From Ascidia mentula (taxonomy: Eukaryota; Chordata; Ascidiacea; Phlebobranchia; Ascidiidae), in the NCBI GenBank assembly GCA_947561715.1, contig OX387199.1, positions 20,713,001-20,777,000 on the forward strand: DNA of 64,000 bases, given 5' to 3'. Below, piece after piece: positions 43,712 through 56,400 of this stretch; positions within the stretch are counted from its first letter, which is position 1; the number at the start of each line of letters is the position of its first letter. The notes beneath the pieces are model-generated. The model made no database searches and was not told where the DNA came from. It worked only from the letters and a program-made list of their open reading frames with translations. Both the position numbers and the translations under genes were made by a program.

Positions 43712-46700
43712 TCATGAGGAATTCGGTTCACATGAAAAGCTCATCCCGACTGGTATGTGATCGCTCAATGTGGCGAGCCCAGTGAAAAACTTGTAATCCT
43801 TAACGTCCTAGAAAAGGAATAAATATTTGTTTACGGAGGTAGATATTGGAAACTGGTACAAAAAGGAATACTTTTAAAGTCTGCAGGCAACACAACACGT
43901 TGCCGTGTTGCTGGTTATCGCCTGAAACGGCGTTTCTCCATGGTTTACAACACAAAACATCCGTACAACACAAATATGTCTAGTTTTGCCTACACAATGT
44001 TTATGGCAATGAAAGAAAGTAAAGCAATAACATATTGCACACGTTCCTTCTGAAGCGCTTGCCTCTAGAAGGCATCAAATGTTTAAATCGAAAATACATA
44101 TCTTCGCGATTGTTTATCGGTCAAGGCGCCTGACCTAATTAGAAAACCTGACCGGGATTCGTTTCCACGATGACCCGGGTTCGAATCCCCGCCGGTGCCG
44201 TGAAAAAAGAAATCATTTTTACCATTTCGACTTCCTTGCACGGTTTGTAGAGAATGTAGTCGATCCTCCGCTTCCCATCGCCGTTTCGTGGAAGAGTGGT
44301 TTTATGAGACATCGTGGAAGCGACGAACTGATGACGTTCCAGCTCAGAAACCATCATTCTGTTGGTATTTGGAAGCAAAATGTCAAATCTGAATCGTGAA
44401 GGAAGTAGCGCCCATTTTTGTGTTGGGGGGAGAGATTTACTCATCTAGATTTCGTGCGGGCCAGACAACTATGCAAATAATGAAGTTTTCATTTCACATA
44501 GAGCGTATTTTGAACTTTTGGGATGGTAGAGGTATATTTGTATTGTTCACGCCTACGATCCTGAGCGTTGTTTGGTTGATCTGATACAAATCCCTTTTTT
44601 GGTCATTTTGGTCCTAACTACAGACTGGTGGTCATGTGACAGGACGAGATAAGCCCATCCGTGACCCCCAATCACCCGATATTCGGTCGCCCGCTAAAAA
44701 TGCCCGTTTTTCTATTATGTTTGATTGCATGTGAGGTTCGGGAGGATGAGGTCCAGCCTGTGGGTGTTTCTAAGATCTGGGATTAGTTTTGCAAGCAGTG
44801 TCTTAGAAAATATAAAGGTGCTTATTCGTAAGAATTTCGCTTATTTTCGACATGTGTGGTTTGTGTTCATATCTAAACTGGCTCATGTTTTCGTTGCGTT
44901 TTTTTGCCACGGTAATTCACCCAATATTCTCCGAAATCGGGAAATTCAATTTCGGCATCAAAATGCAGCGTGCTTATTTTTTTATCTTGGCTGTGGATAA
45001 CACTGGTCTTCAGTCATAGTTCAGTATTGTATGCTGAATTGTCACCACAAATATTTCACAACTAATATTTCAACGCAGCAAAGACTACGCATTTGATCTT
45101 AAATAACGTAATCGAATTGAAAAATATATGAGTGCATATGTGGTATGTTGTTTACCTCTGCAATCCCTGGGGCGTGGACACTGGATCGGTGTGCATCATT
45201 TTCTGGTTAAGTTCAGTCCCAACCACCCAACTGTACTGGTTGCCGCTGGAAGTATCGATGCACGGGTCCCTGTTGAACAGGCATGGAATGAATTTGCGAG
45301 TGAAGAATTTTGAGGTATCACAAAAGTTGATGCTGCCATGTTGTTGTTTTTCGATCATGGCAAGTTTAAAATTGAGAAAATTGCAACCTTCCTGATATTC
45401 TATGTTTACTATCTAATATTGTGAATGCATAAAGGAGATTTTGAACAGAATATCAATGGTCTTTGTTGAACTTTTGCTGCTTGGTTTTGGTTTATGTTTT
45501 CTCAATTAAAATCCGAAGCCTGTGCCTCATTGTGTGTTTCACTTTACCAGTAACTTTGAGCTCAATGTACCAAGCATTGCTAAATAAAAAGGTATTGTCT
45601 CATCAGTGCAGCTGTGGTGTGGCACTGTGCTAGCTGGTAGACTAGCAGGTACACAGATTTCCACTTTGTGGTACCTTTCGGTCAATCGTCGATATGTTGG
45701 GTACCAAACTAGGTACCAATCAACACAGACGAACCACGTGGAGCGCACTATGGCCAAAACAACTGTTTGGGACCCAATAGCGCTATCGGCTCGGCTTTCA
45801 CCTAAATCATATTATATGCGCAAAAGAGCTGAGACCTTACAGGTCGAAACAGTGCATGTATACACCCGGTCTGCAGCTCTCATTGATTATTATGGCTCTT
45901 TTGCGCATAAAAAAAGGTATTGTTGTTTTCCTTACGCAGGTATTTTTTCCTGGGACAAAAACAACCCACATACGATCAATATCTTACACCAAGTTGCGGA
46001 AGAAATGGCACTGCTGTTCCCTACTGTCGAAATGAGAGATTTTGTCGAAGTTGAAATCCCCTGTGATAATATCGAACATGATCAATTCCTTTGAAGCTTT
46101 GCTCCGACGTCGAGATCTGGAAATACAGCAGATAGACTGAGTAATACAGTTCCTTTATACAGTTAGTTTTAAATATTACTATTAACTTTGTGCCAACGCT
46201 TCTAGTTTTAGAATTTTGAACTACCCATTTGAATAGGAACTGATGATGCTTTATAAAGTGAAACATGTTTTCTAAAACTAAAAGCGTTGACACAAAGTTG
46301 TCATTGTAATATTTGAAATTGACATAAAAGTTTCACTTGTCACGTCACAAAAGTGTTGCTGGTCAGGTTTTAATTTCAACAAGTTGAAACATTTTCATTG
46401 TTATACACAGTCAGTGTACGTACTCCCTGTAGAACTCCTGCTTCCACATAGAGATGCAATTTAACTGCTTGCATCGGACACTGGATGCGCTAGAGTGTGA
46501 CCACGCTTGTAAATGGGTGTTCGCGAGGAATCCAATCAGATCTTCCCCACTTTTACTCGTTCCCAAAAAGAGCTGTTTGAAAATACATTGGTAACTCCCT
46601 CTAAAATTTTTGCAGAGATATTGATATATTTTGCACAAACATGTTTTGTGCTTGAAAGCAGTGCACAATATTTACCTCATGGAATTAACTGCGATCCTGC

Positions 46701-48881
46701 GACTGAATGACCTCTAATGTTTAGTCAGAGCCAATGCCATTTTACTTTTTACACATTATCCCGTTAATTTATATATTTTCAAAGTTTTGCATCCGTTATC
46801 AAACTAACCAGCACTAAGTATCTGAAACTTAAATTTTAGGAGCTTTTACATTACTAATACTTGCCTTCGTCATAAGAAGACCTTTGCAGGCAAGTTTATC
46901 ATCGCTGTGGCCATCTGGAAATGCTCGAAATTCTACATCTATAAATGGGTATCGGCTTGCAATGCACAAACCACTGCCCAGAATTGAGAGGCGCTTATCG
47001 TGTATCGGCCATGACACATCATAAATTATGTAGGGGTACCTATAAAAAATCAGTGATGTCAATAAACGAAAAATCGTTACATGTGGAAATAACCTGAAAT
47101 AGTTCAAAGTTACTTGTGTATAGTTAATATTAGTTAAAAACAAATAATAACAAATAATATATATGTATTATATACCTGACATATGTGTGTTAACGTGGCA
47201 ACAAAAATGTAGAACTTATCATACTTTTCCTGTAGGCCCTTGATGAGCTGCTTGGTTGCCCGTCTGTCAAAAACCTCTTGCAAACACAGAAAATCAGCAG
47301 AAGTAGGAAATGAATCGCAAACGCATTGTTCTTTACTCGAAATGCTCCAGAGTGTCGACGTTAGACTTCCAGTTTCAGTAATGCTACTATCTGAAAATTA
47401 TGCCTTGAAGTTGAAGTGATTTAATATGAATAACTTTTTTCAGACACTGACAACAAGTATTACTTGTATTATAAACATATCATGAAGGATTTATGTAGGT
47501 TAAATAGTCATTTTACAGTCTATATTACTTAGCCTTTATAAAGTTTATTAAACTAGTAAAATGGCTTATTTGAAATGTTCATGTCCAATGCTTACCTCGA
47601 CTATGCATTCCATTGCCAACATTTAAAGCCTCCGAGCTCCAAGGTGAGAACAAGTAGTCTGTTTCGGTTTGCCTCTCTCCAGCCTTTTGATTAGTCTTCT
47701 TTGGTTGAATTTGGATTTTATGTCCACAAAAGTAGGCAGCAATTTTTTCCCCTCTTGTTGTCGAATTGCACAGATTGTTTATGTGGGCGATGAATTCAGG
47801 CATAAGACAAATGTTGGCAGTGACAAGTGTGTAAGTGTTCGAATTAGCTGCAGTGAATGCTTCTGATGGAAGATTGGAACGGAACTCTTGGGATGCGATT
47901 CGCTTGTACTCGGAAACTGAACTAAAAGCACAACATAAAAAGATGGAACCCATTTTAAAGTATAAGTTTAAACTGATATTAAACCACATTTTTGTGGATA
48001 TATAAAATATAATTGTTTGCCTCTGGGCAAAAAGTTTTATGTAACTTTTGGCAAGCCTGTGTTAATAATTTTAGCAATATGAAACATAATTAAAATATAA
48101 TTTTTTTTTTCTTCAAAACAAACAATTGGTACCAAACATACTTCGGTATATATACATTTGATTAAAAAATATCCTGGCAGCAATTTGCATTTAACAGACA
48201 ACTCCATCAATTAGGTGTATAATTTATTTAAAAACATAAGCTGGGGACTGCACTGCACATATTAATTATTTATGGAGGGATTTCCATGTTGACTTTAGAC
48301 TTACTTTGCATGTGTTGTTGGACAAACGTATGTATACGACCTTGGTCTAAACAGTTGCAATGGGCACCACAAAATGAAAGCACATAACACAATGGGAATC
48401 GAAATCAAGAGAAAAAGTAGGTAAATAAGTGTCTGTAGAAAAAAGAGCATTGTAAATTAAGACCAATAACAGCAACCCATTTAAGATGCACTTTTTATGT
48501 TTTATTAAACATATTATGGATCATGGCCATAAATGAATATACCTAAAAAGTAAATATATTCAATGGTTAAGCTGTCAAACACAATACCACATGTAGAATT
48601 TATAATAATAGTAATAATGCAGTAAATAAGCAAAAAATTGCAAAAAGCAACAAACATACCTTGATCAAGAACAATATTGCATTTTGACTTTTTGTCTTTT
48701 TTGAAGTAGTTCGAATAAATAAAGAAAGTAATCCATCTAACGATCTCTCAAATGGAATAAAACCAACAGTTGCAAGTGTATAAAGCATCCGAGTGACAAT
48801 TCTTGATGACACGTAAGGCTCTCCAGGTATAATTGGATCATCATCTTCCAGTGAGTAAACTGGGGTAGAACTTGTCTCCAT
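43712..48881 (-). CDS. SMPD3: Neutral sphingomyelinase 2-like phosphodiesterase (SMPD3/SMPD5 family), 10 exons
   Basis: The enzyme hydrolyses membrane sphingomyelin to ceramide and phosphocholine. Exons: 48660-48881, 48305-48432, 47596-47921, 47225-47390, 46865-47039, 46424-46572, 45988-46116, 45156-45332, 44223-44388, 43712-43807; all phases fit and the product is about 577 residues (human about 655). Two N-terminal hydrophobic segments (residues about 36-56 and 69-103, with IYLLFLLISIPIVLCAFILW) anchor it to membrane as in the family. The DNase-I-type catalytic core shows TANICLMPE (Asn about 153), FLCLQEVFD (Glu about 264), SGLCIASRYP, ANTHLQA, IITGDFNFD, GKRRIDYILY and the terminal SDHIPV. 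The linker between the first catalytic motif and the rest is much shorter than in mammals, and the usual THLH reads THLQ. The intron after exon 5 has a GC donor (GCAAGT). A splice acceptor lies only 5 bases before the ATG. The tissue role and SMPD3 versus SMPD5 orthology cannot be decided here. Confidence 0.94.
44119..44200 (+). pseudogene. tRNA-like remnant (Ser/Leu type)
   Basis: The stretch GGTCAAGGCGCCTGACC (44119-44135) resembles the D-arm/anticodon start of a long-variable-arm tRNA. A perfect B box GGTTCGAATCC lies at 44178-44188, followed by an acceptor-like GCCGGTGCCG. The matching 5' acceptor strand and most of box A are missing, and the T stem has a mismatch, so this is a truncated tRNA pseudogene or tRNA-derived SINE head, not a working tRNA. 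It lies antisense in the last intron of the sphingomyelinase gene, just beyond the exon 9 donor. Confidence 0.5.
45586..45923 (+). mobile_element. SINE-like element, 312 bp, with target-site duplication
   Basis: The insert 45599-45910 is flanked by the direct repeat AAAAAGGTATTGT (45586-45598 and 45911-45923). It begins CTCATCAGTGCAGCTG and ends GCTCTTTTGCGCATAA. The same family appears at 18281-18337 (3' end only) and 31069-31250 (two rearranged pieces). There is no coding capacity and there are no terminal inverted repeats, so LINE-driven retroposition is the best explanation. I cannot assign the head to a specific tRNA, 5S or 7SL source. It sits in the intron between exons 7 and 8 of the sphingomyelinase gene. 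Confidence 0.75.
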
Positions 48882-48900
48882 CTCCTCTGAAAATATGTGA
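48882..48900 (-). promoter_or_regulatory. Splice acceptor just upstream of the SMPD3-like ATG (probable trans-splice site)
   Basis: On the minus strand a pyrimidine-rich CACATATTTTCAG ends at 48887 and is followed by AGGAG and the ATG at 48881. No upstream exon with a donor in frame was found, and the stop of the preceding cistron is only 53 bases away. In tunicates such acceptors receive the spliced leader; a 5'UTR cis-intron is the alternative. Confidence 0.55.
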
Positions 48901-48938
48901 TAAACAAAAAAATGCTTCAAAATATACACTGAAAAAAA

Positions 48939-49406
48939 TTACTTTTTTAGTATTTTTGCCCCAAAACACATTGAACGTGTATAAACAAGAAATATGCCAA
49001 ATAAAATGGCATGGGCACTGCTAAGACCGTAAGGGTTATTGAGTCCGGCACCTATACAAGAAAAATAATGGCATTGAATCAGCTTAAAAACAACTATAAC
49101 ACAGAGGAAAAAATTACAAAAAAAACAAACTACTATTGCAAATCCAATTGCATAAATGGATATAAACCACTCACTCCGTAATGGAATTCAATAAAACAGC
49201 TACAAACGTTAAGATAAAAAACTTTGCTCTTCTTCAAACCAAACTTCCATTTCACAAAAGTTCAAAATTCAAATCATTTTACAACGGAAATTGTTTCCCA
49301 ACAATTATTGCTATGACAACAAATTTATAATACCTTGCAGGCCAGGAATAGACTTTGCGGTTTGTGACATATTCCATGGGGCAGTATTTTTTCGTTTCTG
49401 AGCCAT
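48939..49406 (-). CDS. Small single-pass membrane protein, 61 aa, two exons
   Basis: Exons 49334-49406 and 48939-49051 join in phase 1 (donor GTATTA, acceptor CTTGTATAG) into a 61-residue frame from ATG to TAA. The basic N-terminus (MAQKRKNTAPWNMSQ) is followed by GLQGAGLNNPYGL and one hydrophobic segment (SSAHAILFGIFLVYTRSM), ending KILKK, an ER-retention-like dilysine arrangement. I do not recognise the family. Support comes from the open frame running across a well-formed intron and from its position: its stop lies 53 bases before the acceptor of the sphingomyelinase leader exon, as in a tunicate operon. If real it is probably a small ER or Golgi membrane protein. It could also be a chance frame in the 5' region of the next gene. 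Confidence 0.5.
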
Positions 49407-50411
49407 CTTCTTTCGACAGTTTCGCGTCGACTGACAATCGAACCACTTTTGGCATTCAATCATGCGTCACAAACACGAGCTTCTTTCATGCGCAGCGAAA
49501 TGTCAACTTGCAAAATTGCTGGTTTCGAACATTTTGTGCTGTTTTCTGCAACCTCCCTTTTGCAAAATACCCAAGTATAGGAATATGAAAAATACTGAAT
49601 TTGCGATTGTTAAACCAAAACATTTTCTTCTATTTTCTGCAAAAAGGTTGAAGTACAGATTAAATAATTTGACAGAATTCTCTGTCTCCAAACTTAACCT
49701 TCCAGCAAGATATCGTGTGCTACTGCTTGTTACGGAAGCCCATGGGGCCACATTATTATGGTGTTGTATTTATTAGCAATTTACAACGAACAAATAAAAA
49801 CGCGAGGAAGTCACCAAAGAGAAAGCGATTATGACGTGTACAATTCAAGACAGAGAAAGTAGACTATGATGACGTCACAGAAGTGCGTCAACATATCTGG
49901 TGAAAAAAGGGTGCAATTATTTTGTGGCGTGCCATTCGAATGGAATTTATAAATTGTCGCCATGTAAATTGTTCCGGCAGTTTATACAGGTCTTTTATTG
50001 ACACAAGTCACCCCATAGCATTATAGAAGAGTTGGCAGCCATACTTCTGGACATATATCAATGGTAAATATGCGGCAGTCGTGGTTGTCAAGCAGAACAT
50101 GCACAAAAAACTTGTTTCGAAATGCCAGGAACATTTAACACACCCAACCCATATAGAAGTGCTTTTTAGTGTTAAGTTACTACATACTGCTATAATCTAC
50201 TATATCCCATAGAAATGTTATTGGTGGTTTGGAGAATTGTCAAAAGTCTGAAACGATATATATAGTGTAACACATGCAAAAAGACCAAGAAATCCAATCA
50301 AATTATCACATATTCTACAAAATTGTACTGATTGTTACATGTTGCGCTTTAGCTCCGTAATGACTTGCTATCTTCAAATTTACACAATAAGTTTTATAGT
50401 GGATGGCGGAT
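49407..50411. other. Intergenic region between the 61-aa ORF and anillin
   Basis: About 1 kb without a supported gene. It contains a CRE palindrome at 49870, a possible anillin poly(A) signal (minus-strand AATAAA at 49994-49999, about 415 bases past the stop), and presumably the promoter of the 61-aa ORF/SMPD3-like unit. Confidence 0.55.
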
Positions 50412-53400
50412 CTACTTGCTGGATCGCAGAGGTTTCAGGGCGTCGCTGTCCCAGGCTCGTACATCTGATAACGCCTGGTTGAGCGAATCAATCCATGCAA
50501 TGCGTTCATCTTTAGTGTCTGCAGCAAGCCAATGCCTGGAAACATATGAATAGGATTTGAGTATAGGCAAATGGTTCATACTTGAAAGACTTTACCGTTG
50601 TACAAAGCAACTACATAGCGAACAATTTTGTCAATTTTAAGTGTAAAAGCGTGTATGCTGTTGTTATTCATACTTTCCTTGCAAAAGTAATACAGTTTGT
50701 TATGAACTTGGTAAAATATGTGTCTTAATATACAATATATGATCGAACTTTTTGGTACACACTTACATAAATAAACTAAATCCTAAACATGATAAATTAA
50801 CTAAATTCGGAAGTATGTATTCAACCGAAACAACAAGGTCTCACTTTGTTGTGATTACTGATCCAGTGTCTTGAGAAATAAGATTTTCGCGGTCGCCATG
50901 GCGACGGGGGCGCATGGTGCGTAATTCGAACGTGTTCGGTCGAGCGCAACGGATTCGCTCAACCGTGGTAATCGTCTCGCTGATACATTCCTTGATCTTG
51001 ATTTCACTGAGGGGCGTCTGCAAAGTGAGGTGTTACAATTTTCGAAAAAACTGATCTGATTTTTGAAGAACAGACAATGCTGGTGATATTTTCATTTTTG
51101 TTATTAACTGTATACGAAGGATGGCTACCTCCCAAACATTACGTTTGTTAAAACAAACATAAAAATGCCAGACAATTCATAAAATCACTTACAACTCTAT
51201 CGCACGCCATAACATGATATAAGTAATATTTTATTAGTTATCACCAGCTGCAGCTTACTGGTTGTTATTGACTTTGCTTCCATTTTATATTTTAATTGCA
51301 TTAAAATTCACACAACATCCACCCATGCCAACCAAGACTTCAACAAGGTGACGTCACTCACAATATATATTTACCTTGTGTTTTTCGTCGTCTGGGTATG
51401 TCCAGGAGTAAAGTACGCCGTGAACCAAAGCACACCACCGTCTGTGCCACGCCCCCAATCCGCCCACGTCGTCGAACATGGTCTGAAAGGTTTGAAAACA
51501 TTTTAACTGGGAAGTTTCACATCTAAAGCCTGAGACAACTGTTTCATAACTACGCAGTAAAAAGTTACATTTGTGCGGTATTAATTAGAGCGATGTTGTT
51601 AACTTGGAAGATTTCCGTGCGTGTGGACTAATGCAAAACAATAATGCACATGAAGTTAATTTATATGGTTATAACAATGTTGGCGCGCTTAGTCAGGCTT
51701 CTTAATATGTTTAGCGCCCCCATCAATACTCGACGAAAATTTCTTTTCGACCCCATTTTTAAAAAGTATTTTCTGTGTTAAATTCCCCGTACACGATAAA
51801 AGTGTAAATACGGAATTGCATTTACAAAAAGTCAATTTGTTTCGCTACACCAAATAATTACAATTTGCGGCCCCGACCCATAGTTGAAAAAGTGCACAAG
51901 CCCCCAAGTTCGCTTAAACATCATGAGACACTCACCAAAAACCCGCGCTGTTCGATATTGGACTTAAAATCCGAAGAAATTCTGCAAACCATTTGACCTG
52001 AGATCGGAGACAGAAAGGGAACCTGGCAAAACAAAATGAATTATTTAACATTTGAACCAAAATTTCCCCGTGTTGGAAAAATATTCGTTGCTCTTTATTC
52101 ATTGTTTTACCTTCTGCAGAGCGAACTTCTCTCTGCTGACGTCATCAAGGCGTATGGTGGTGCTGCCGATTAGGGAGAAACTACTGATGCGTATCGCGTT
52201 CGGGCCACCGGGACTTGCGGTGTGACTGAGAGGTCCATGGCCTCTAGACTTCGCCTTGCGTGGCGTCAGGGACTGTTGATATTTATGTATGTAATTAAAC
52301 TTACTATTAAAGAAAATTACTGGGTAGGAATTGGCCAGGATTCGTCAAAAGTACAAATGAATTTTGATTTTGTACGCCATAAAAACGTGCCGCCATACTA
52401 ATGACGTCACTTGAAAAGCAGACGTCGCATTTGTCGCTGACGTGCTCAACTCTGTTATTATGCATCACGACGAGTTAGTGTGACGTCATACTACTACGCA
52501 GGCTGTTTGGACTTAAAAATAATCACATTGCTGAAAAGTAAACTCTATATGCTCGATTTTGTACGCTACACTGAACAATATAGAGAAAGAAATGCGATTA
52601 ATAGCTGTGACTAACATCTGGTGTGCTGTTTGCTTGAACTGGTCTGACGATTTTGGAAGTGGATTTCAACTTGCTTCTAATTACAACACTTCCAAACTTC
52701 TTCCTCAAATCCTCTGCTCTGCTCTGCAAGTTTAATCCCTGTCACAACTTCAAGTTATTTAGTTCGACTCACTTGCACTTTCCTAATGCTCACTTTGTGT
52801 AAAACCTTCAACCTGATTATACGCAAGTATTTGCCGGCAAAACTTGTTTAACAGTAATTACATGAGAAACGAACATGCTTGAAGCCAAATAACTTCTTTT
52901 CTGATAAAAAAAACATTACTCAAACCTGCTATGAAATCAACACTAAACACTGCTCTACAGATCCACTAACTTTTGCCACAACCGTAATAAGTACATCATG
53001 TAAACCACGAAACTTAAGACTGCTAAAACCACATTACAGCTGTTGGGTAAAGATTGCTTTGTTTGGATTAACTGAAACGCTCAACAAACCTTTTGGAGAA
53101 TTCCTGAGAACTTGCTTTTTGATTTTTCCTGGTGGGGAACGCCATCTGCTCTTGCTTTGTGGTTCTGTTTAAAAAGTTAGAAAACGATACTTTTTATTGC
53201 TTGTATTAGTTAAATTTAAATATTTAACCGAAAAAAATAAACTATTTTGTAAAGATAAAGAATTGTATTTTGGGTAAAAATTCACATCAGAAACATACTA
53301 AAACTTATGCCCAACAGCCAATTTATCTACGAAAATCAAATATCGCAACATATGGAAACTATTTTCGGTGAAACTTCAACGTACCTTGCTAAAAACTTCA

Positions 53401-56400
53401 ATCACAATCTCAAAATCACTTTCCAAGTTATCCCTGTAACAAAAAAAGGTCGGAATAAAACAATATCGTCCCTTGTGGACGCCAGAAGAAGAAAACCCAA
53501 CTTACAATTGAAACTTATCTTTGAAAACGAGGGAATCCCCCGACAGTGAGTCGTGTGTGGAGGCGAGATGGGTTGCCATGATTTTTCTGGCGCCGCAGCG
53601 TACGAGCATGAAGTAGTAATGACTTCTGCTTTCACCTGGTGACAAAACACAATTTCATTCAAAGATTGTTTAGTTTTGGGTTGAAATTTAAAAGGTTTTT
53701 GCTGAGGTTGCCAGACAAAATGTTGTAAAGTTAATTGATAAATTGAATAATTTTGTAGGTTTGGGGGCTCTCTGGAACTTAGCCTTATACCAAAATTTAT
53801 GTTAGGGGACAAATTACAGATTTGTTTACGTTTGTCTTAATAGCCAAGCTTGCCTACAACGCAAATAACATGCGATTGAAGTTGCCTTTATTAAATAAAA
53901 CGGCGCACGACTGATATCCCAGATAACTGAGGTAATTCCCACATAAGGTTTATGTATTAACTTGTCTTCAATACAGATAACAGTGACATGTTTGTTGGGA
54001 GTCAGTGGTAAAACTGACGAACTCGCCCGACCACGTAAAGGTTATTAACACACAAGCATCACGCGACGGATGACGTCATACTGCGATATCAATCACGCGC
54101 TTTCTTATTTTCAACGAAATAACTTCAATCTTATGTAAAACGCCAGCACCAAATAAACAAAAAACATAAATTAATTCATCAAAACCACATCCTACCTCCG
54201 TCCTTCTTGTTCGCCATCGAGAAAATGTATTCGGTTCTTAAAGGAAGGCGTATGTGGTCGAGCGTGACGGAGCCACTGCATGCAGCGATCCCATTGGTCG
54301 AGAGCTTGCCAGGGCGGGTTTTCAAATCGTTTATGGCGGCTAGAAGTGCCAACCTTTTTTCACCTGTGCGGAATAATGAGAGTCATTTAATGCGAAAGCG
54401 ATTGTTGAAGTGTAGCAGATGAAAATATGTTTGGGAAACAATAAAGGGAACTTGACAAGAGGTTACCGGGGTCTGAAAACAACGTGATGTCCATCTAACT
54501 GCTGGTGCACTTACATTGTCACGCAATTTGCTGCTTCTCGCGAAACATCGAACAAAATAAAGATTTTTACAAATCAGTATGTCCAAACAGTGCACCAGCA
54601 ATTTATAAAGTTATAGGCATGAGACTGACACGGCGTTCTGATAAAATCTTTGTATGAATAAAGGTTTTGGAACAATGCACGATAAAAATCTTATGTTGTA
54701 ACAAAACCGTAAAATTCAACACATCTCGCCTACAAAGCAAATGTTGTTTAAACAGATATCTACATTTTTTTTCTATCTGGCCATATCATATACGCTGTGA
54801 TAAAAAACTACACTGACAACCTACTTGATATTAGGAGCAGTTTTTCTGCTTCCAATTCCGTGATTGAACCTTTTCCGTGCTGGGCATCATAACAACAGTT
54901 TAAAGCGGCACTGGCTTGCTGGATCACCCTCTGTTGTTTCTGGACATCTTCAAGCATTTGAGAGATCTTCTCCTGTATAAAAGTTGCTATGGTAACTATC
55001 GGTTATGTAAACATGGGAGCTTTAGTCCAAAAAATAACTTGATACAGACAAGGAGATGTGTTTACTATCGATGTATTTTAACATATTGCTCTATGTTGTT
55101 GTGTGGTAACATTGCTTTGTGGCTAAACTTCCTGTGTTTATGGATATACCTAAGTGTACTTTTACACTCATCACAACCAACCTGTTTTGTTTTTTTCACT
55201 AAAAAAGTCCGTCAATTAACCGAAATGCCAGCAAAAATTTAGAACATTTTCAATTTATTTTGGTCAATTACGTTATAATACTTTCGTTGCAAAAATGTAA
55301 GCAACTTTAATAATCTACCAGCCAATTTCCTTTGGGACATTGTGTCCGAAATGGCTTTTATTTTTTGTGACATTTCTATAAAAATTGGGTCAATGACAGA
55401 CAAATGACACAAAAAAAAACCCAGCAACCAACCTTAACGGATTCAGCTTGAGGGATGTTGCTACTTTTGTTCTTCACGCTTTCTTTGCGAACCACTTTTT
55501 TGTCCGCTTTCCTGTCACAAAAATGTACATGTAAACATATTTGAGAACAAATCTAAACGCAAAAATATTTCTTCATTCAAGTTCTAACGTTTGCGTACTA
55601 GGAAAAGATGATTAAAAAAACTAAAGTATTCCAGTTGCAGAAAGGGCAACGCAAAATACATCATCACATAGCGCACACTTCTCTGTAAATTGCAACATGA
55701 ACCAAATGCACTAAAGAACAATACAAACTAAGCTGCATCTACTATATACCGGCGGTCTATATGAACTGTTTGTAGACCAATTTACATTGACTACCTGAGT
55801 GACTTTCGTTTTTCTGTGCGATATGCATCGATCGTGAAAACGGGGAAGTTTTCGCTTCCAGCAACTTTTTCATCGTCTCCAAACGATCGAACCGACTCCG
55901 TTGAGTTTGAACGAGCAAGAGGTCGGAGACGTCTGCTTGGTTGTCTTCTTATCACATGCATGTCTTCTGCCTCATTGCATGTTTGGTTACGCTGCAATCA
56001 CAAGATACATATTGTAGTGTATGTACAGAAGATGGGGCAATGTATTTGTTGAGACCCCACAATGATTTAGAGTCTGATAGAGTGAAATAGGTGGTAAAAG
56101 GGATAACTCGAAGCCCCTGGACGTCATAAGTAGGTTTGACTTTTTGTGGTAAGAAAATAATCAATTCAAAATAATTGGTAACTGGCACTTACCTGGACTA
56201 GTTTGCCAATTTACCCTTCAATAAAATAGGTGACAAATTTAATTTGGAGCATTCCATAAAACAAGTCATCCAAAGAAAAATTTAATAAAGCAACTTTCAA
56301 TGTCAGGAAAGTGATAATATAATTTTCCCAGTAAAAGTGAGCTCCAGTGCCAATACAGAAAGGACTTTTGTAACAAAATTACATTGTTGATATGCACAGT

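Noticed and set aside
44139-44222. Read-through peptide APAGIRTRV after the sphingomyelinase IDYILY segment.
   Set aside because: This is the antisense translation of the tRNA-like sequence. The true exon ends at 44223 with a GTAAAA donor and continues at 43807 with the conserved SDHIPV.
45606-46094. 162-codon plus-strand open frame.
   Set aside because: It runs through the SINE-like insertion and then antisense over sphingomyelinase exon 7, so it is a shadow frame.
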